Shown: positions 63,636 through 64,000 of the stretch, piece by piece
Numbering within the stretch: the first letter of the stretch is position 1
Layout of the letters: each line of letters starts with the position of its first letter
Source of the DNA: Bacteroidota bacterium
GTDB taxonomy: Bacteria; Bacteroidota; Bacteroidia; Cytophagales; Cyclobacteriaceae
Reading direction: 5' to 3'
NCBI GenBank assembly: GCA_023428695.1
Contig: JAEYWY010000028.1
Span: forward strand, 124,001-188,000
Length of the DNA: 64,000 nt
The notes under the pieces: generated by a model
What the model was told of the DNA's origin: nothing
The model's input: the letters and a program-made list of their open reading frames with translations, nothing else
Database searches by the model: none
Made by a program: the position numbers and the translations under genes

Positions 63636-64000
63636 TTATCGTCTCCGGCGAACGGGTTTGCGTTTGTAAGGAGATTTTTTGTTCACGCGCTTCGTCATGA
63701 GTTTCTTACTGGAATCCATTCGATAGTTAGGCGACTTGACGTAGTTCTTGCGGACGAAATTCTTGTTATGATTTGAGAACGTGTATGGGGACCTGCTCGC
63801 CGGATACTTCGTCAACGTCTTACGACGCAATGCCAGCGCAGAGTTGTTGATTTGTCTCGCGTTTCGCGAATTGCTGTAATAATTGTGATCACGGAAATCC
63901 AGCCGCAACGTGAATTCATTCGAAGATCGCACCGCACTGCCAAGGTTGCCGGTAAGCATCTCACGACTATAACCGACGAACATATTCTTGCCTACACGAA
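63636..64000 (-). CDS. PorP/SprF-family protein, 3' end, with basic C-terminal tail
   Basis: The frame stays open to the right edge of the window, so only the C-terminal 120 residues are visible. The stretch RVGKNMFVGYSREMLTGNLGSAVRSSNEFTLRLDF matches the last strands of PorP/SprF barrels, which partner gliding adhesins or T9SS substrates. Most such proteins stop there; this one continues for about 85 residues rich in Arg, Lys, Asn and Tyr (RRKTLTKYPASRSPY, then SPYKRKPVRRRR). The start codon lies outside. Confidence 0.75.
   Translation of the reverse strand, partial: RVGKNMFVGYSREMLTGNLGSAVRSSNEFTLRLDFRDHNYYSNSRNARQINNSALALRRKTLTKYPASRSPYTFSNHNKNFVRKNYVKSPNYRMDSSKKLMTKRVNKKSPYKRKPVRRRR

Overview
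The window looks like chromosomal DNA of a Bacteroidota bacterium, most likely a Cytophagales relative (the Chryseolinea/Ohtaekwangia neighbourhood is a guess, not a measurement). The case rests on a short 287-residue primary sigma factor, a BshB1 bacillithiol deacetylase, DUF2911 and START-like proteins, many small OMP beta-barrels, a PorP/SprF-type protein at the right edge (type IX secretion), and promoters of the Bacteroidota form TTTG-N19-21-TAnnTTTG. Several promoters match that form exactly, three of them in front of tRNA genes. I see no prophage, insertion sequence, integrase, CRISPR array or rRNA. The window is core chromosome with a few lineage-specific inserts.

Layout. 1-5.4 kb: the 5' part of an ABCG-like ABC transporter, a tail-specific protease, a membrane/zinc-ribbon protein and two small coupled genes with a strong promoter. 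5.4-10.2 kb: a MazG-like pyrophosphohydrolase, a small membrane protein with a possible frameshift, beta-carbonic anhydrase with a SulP transporter, and tyrosyl-tRNA synthetase. 10.2-13.2 kb: four consecutive small outer-membrane barrel genes, two of them clear duplicates that also share their terminator. 13.2-18.2 kb: an MBL hydrolase/patatin/urocanase operon, accA and tRNA-Asp. 18.2-22.2 kb: a three-gene operon in which two secreted TPR-caspase proteins flank a beta-barrel. 22.2-30.5 kb: a small lipoprotein, TetR regulator, gamma-glutamyltransferase, two histidine kinases, an OmpA/PD40 protein and a 3-methyladenine glycosylase. 30.5-35.4 kb: DUF2911, DinB, then a stress-flavoured minus-strand set (SDR, a release-factor-like baeRF protein related to ribosome hibernation factors, YpfJ-type metallopeptidase). 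35.5-43.3 kb: a sodium:solute symporter, an overlooked 46-residue membrane protein and a large PIG-L deacetylase in a coupled operon, then a UbiA prenyltransferase and a GT-C-like membrane protein. 43.3-48 kb: a 1203-residue six-PAS LytS-type kinase, an FlbD-like protein, a HicB-like antitoxin remnant and tRNA-Thr. 48-64 kb: mostly housekeeping (DUF349, YqgE, PdxH, BshB1, TrxB, RpoD, PNPase, S15, LptF/G, START-like, tRNA-Met, DUF389, MgsA, Tex) and the partial PorP/SprF gene.

How the genes work together. Carbonic anhydrase and SulP form a likely inorganic-carbon pair. rpsO and pnp keep their widespread order with a leader hairpin between them. BshB1 and TrxB are both thiol-redox functions. 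SDR, baeRF and the YpfJ peptidase are adjacent on one strand and suggest a stress or stationary-phase set. The most unusual loci are the caspase-barrel-caspase operon, the baeRF protein with its long disordered N-terminus, and the coupled PIG-L/small-membrane-protein/symporter operon.
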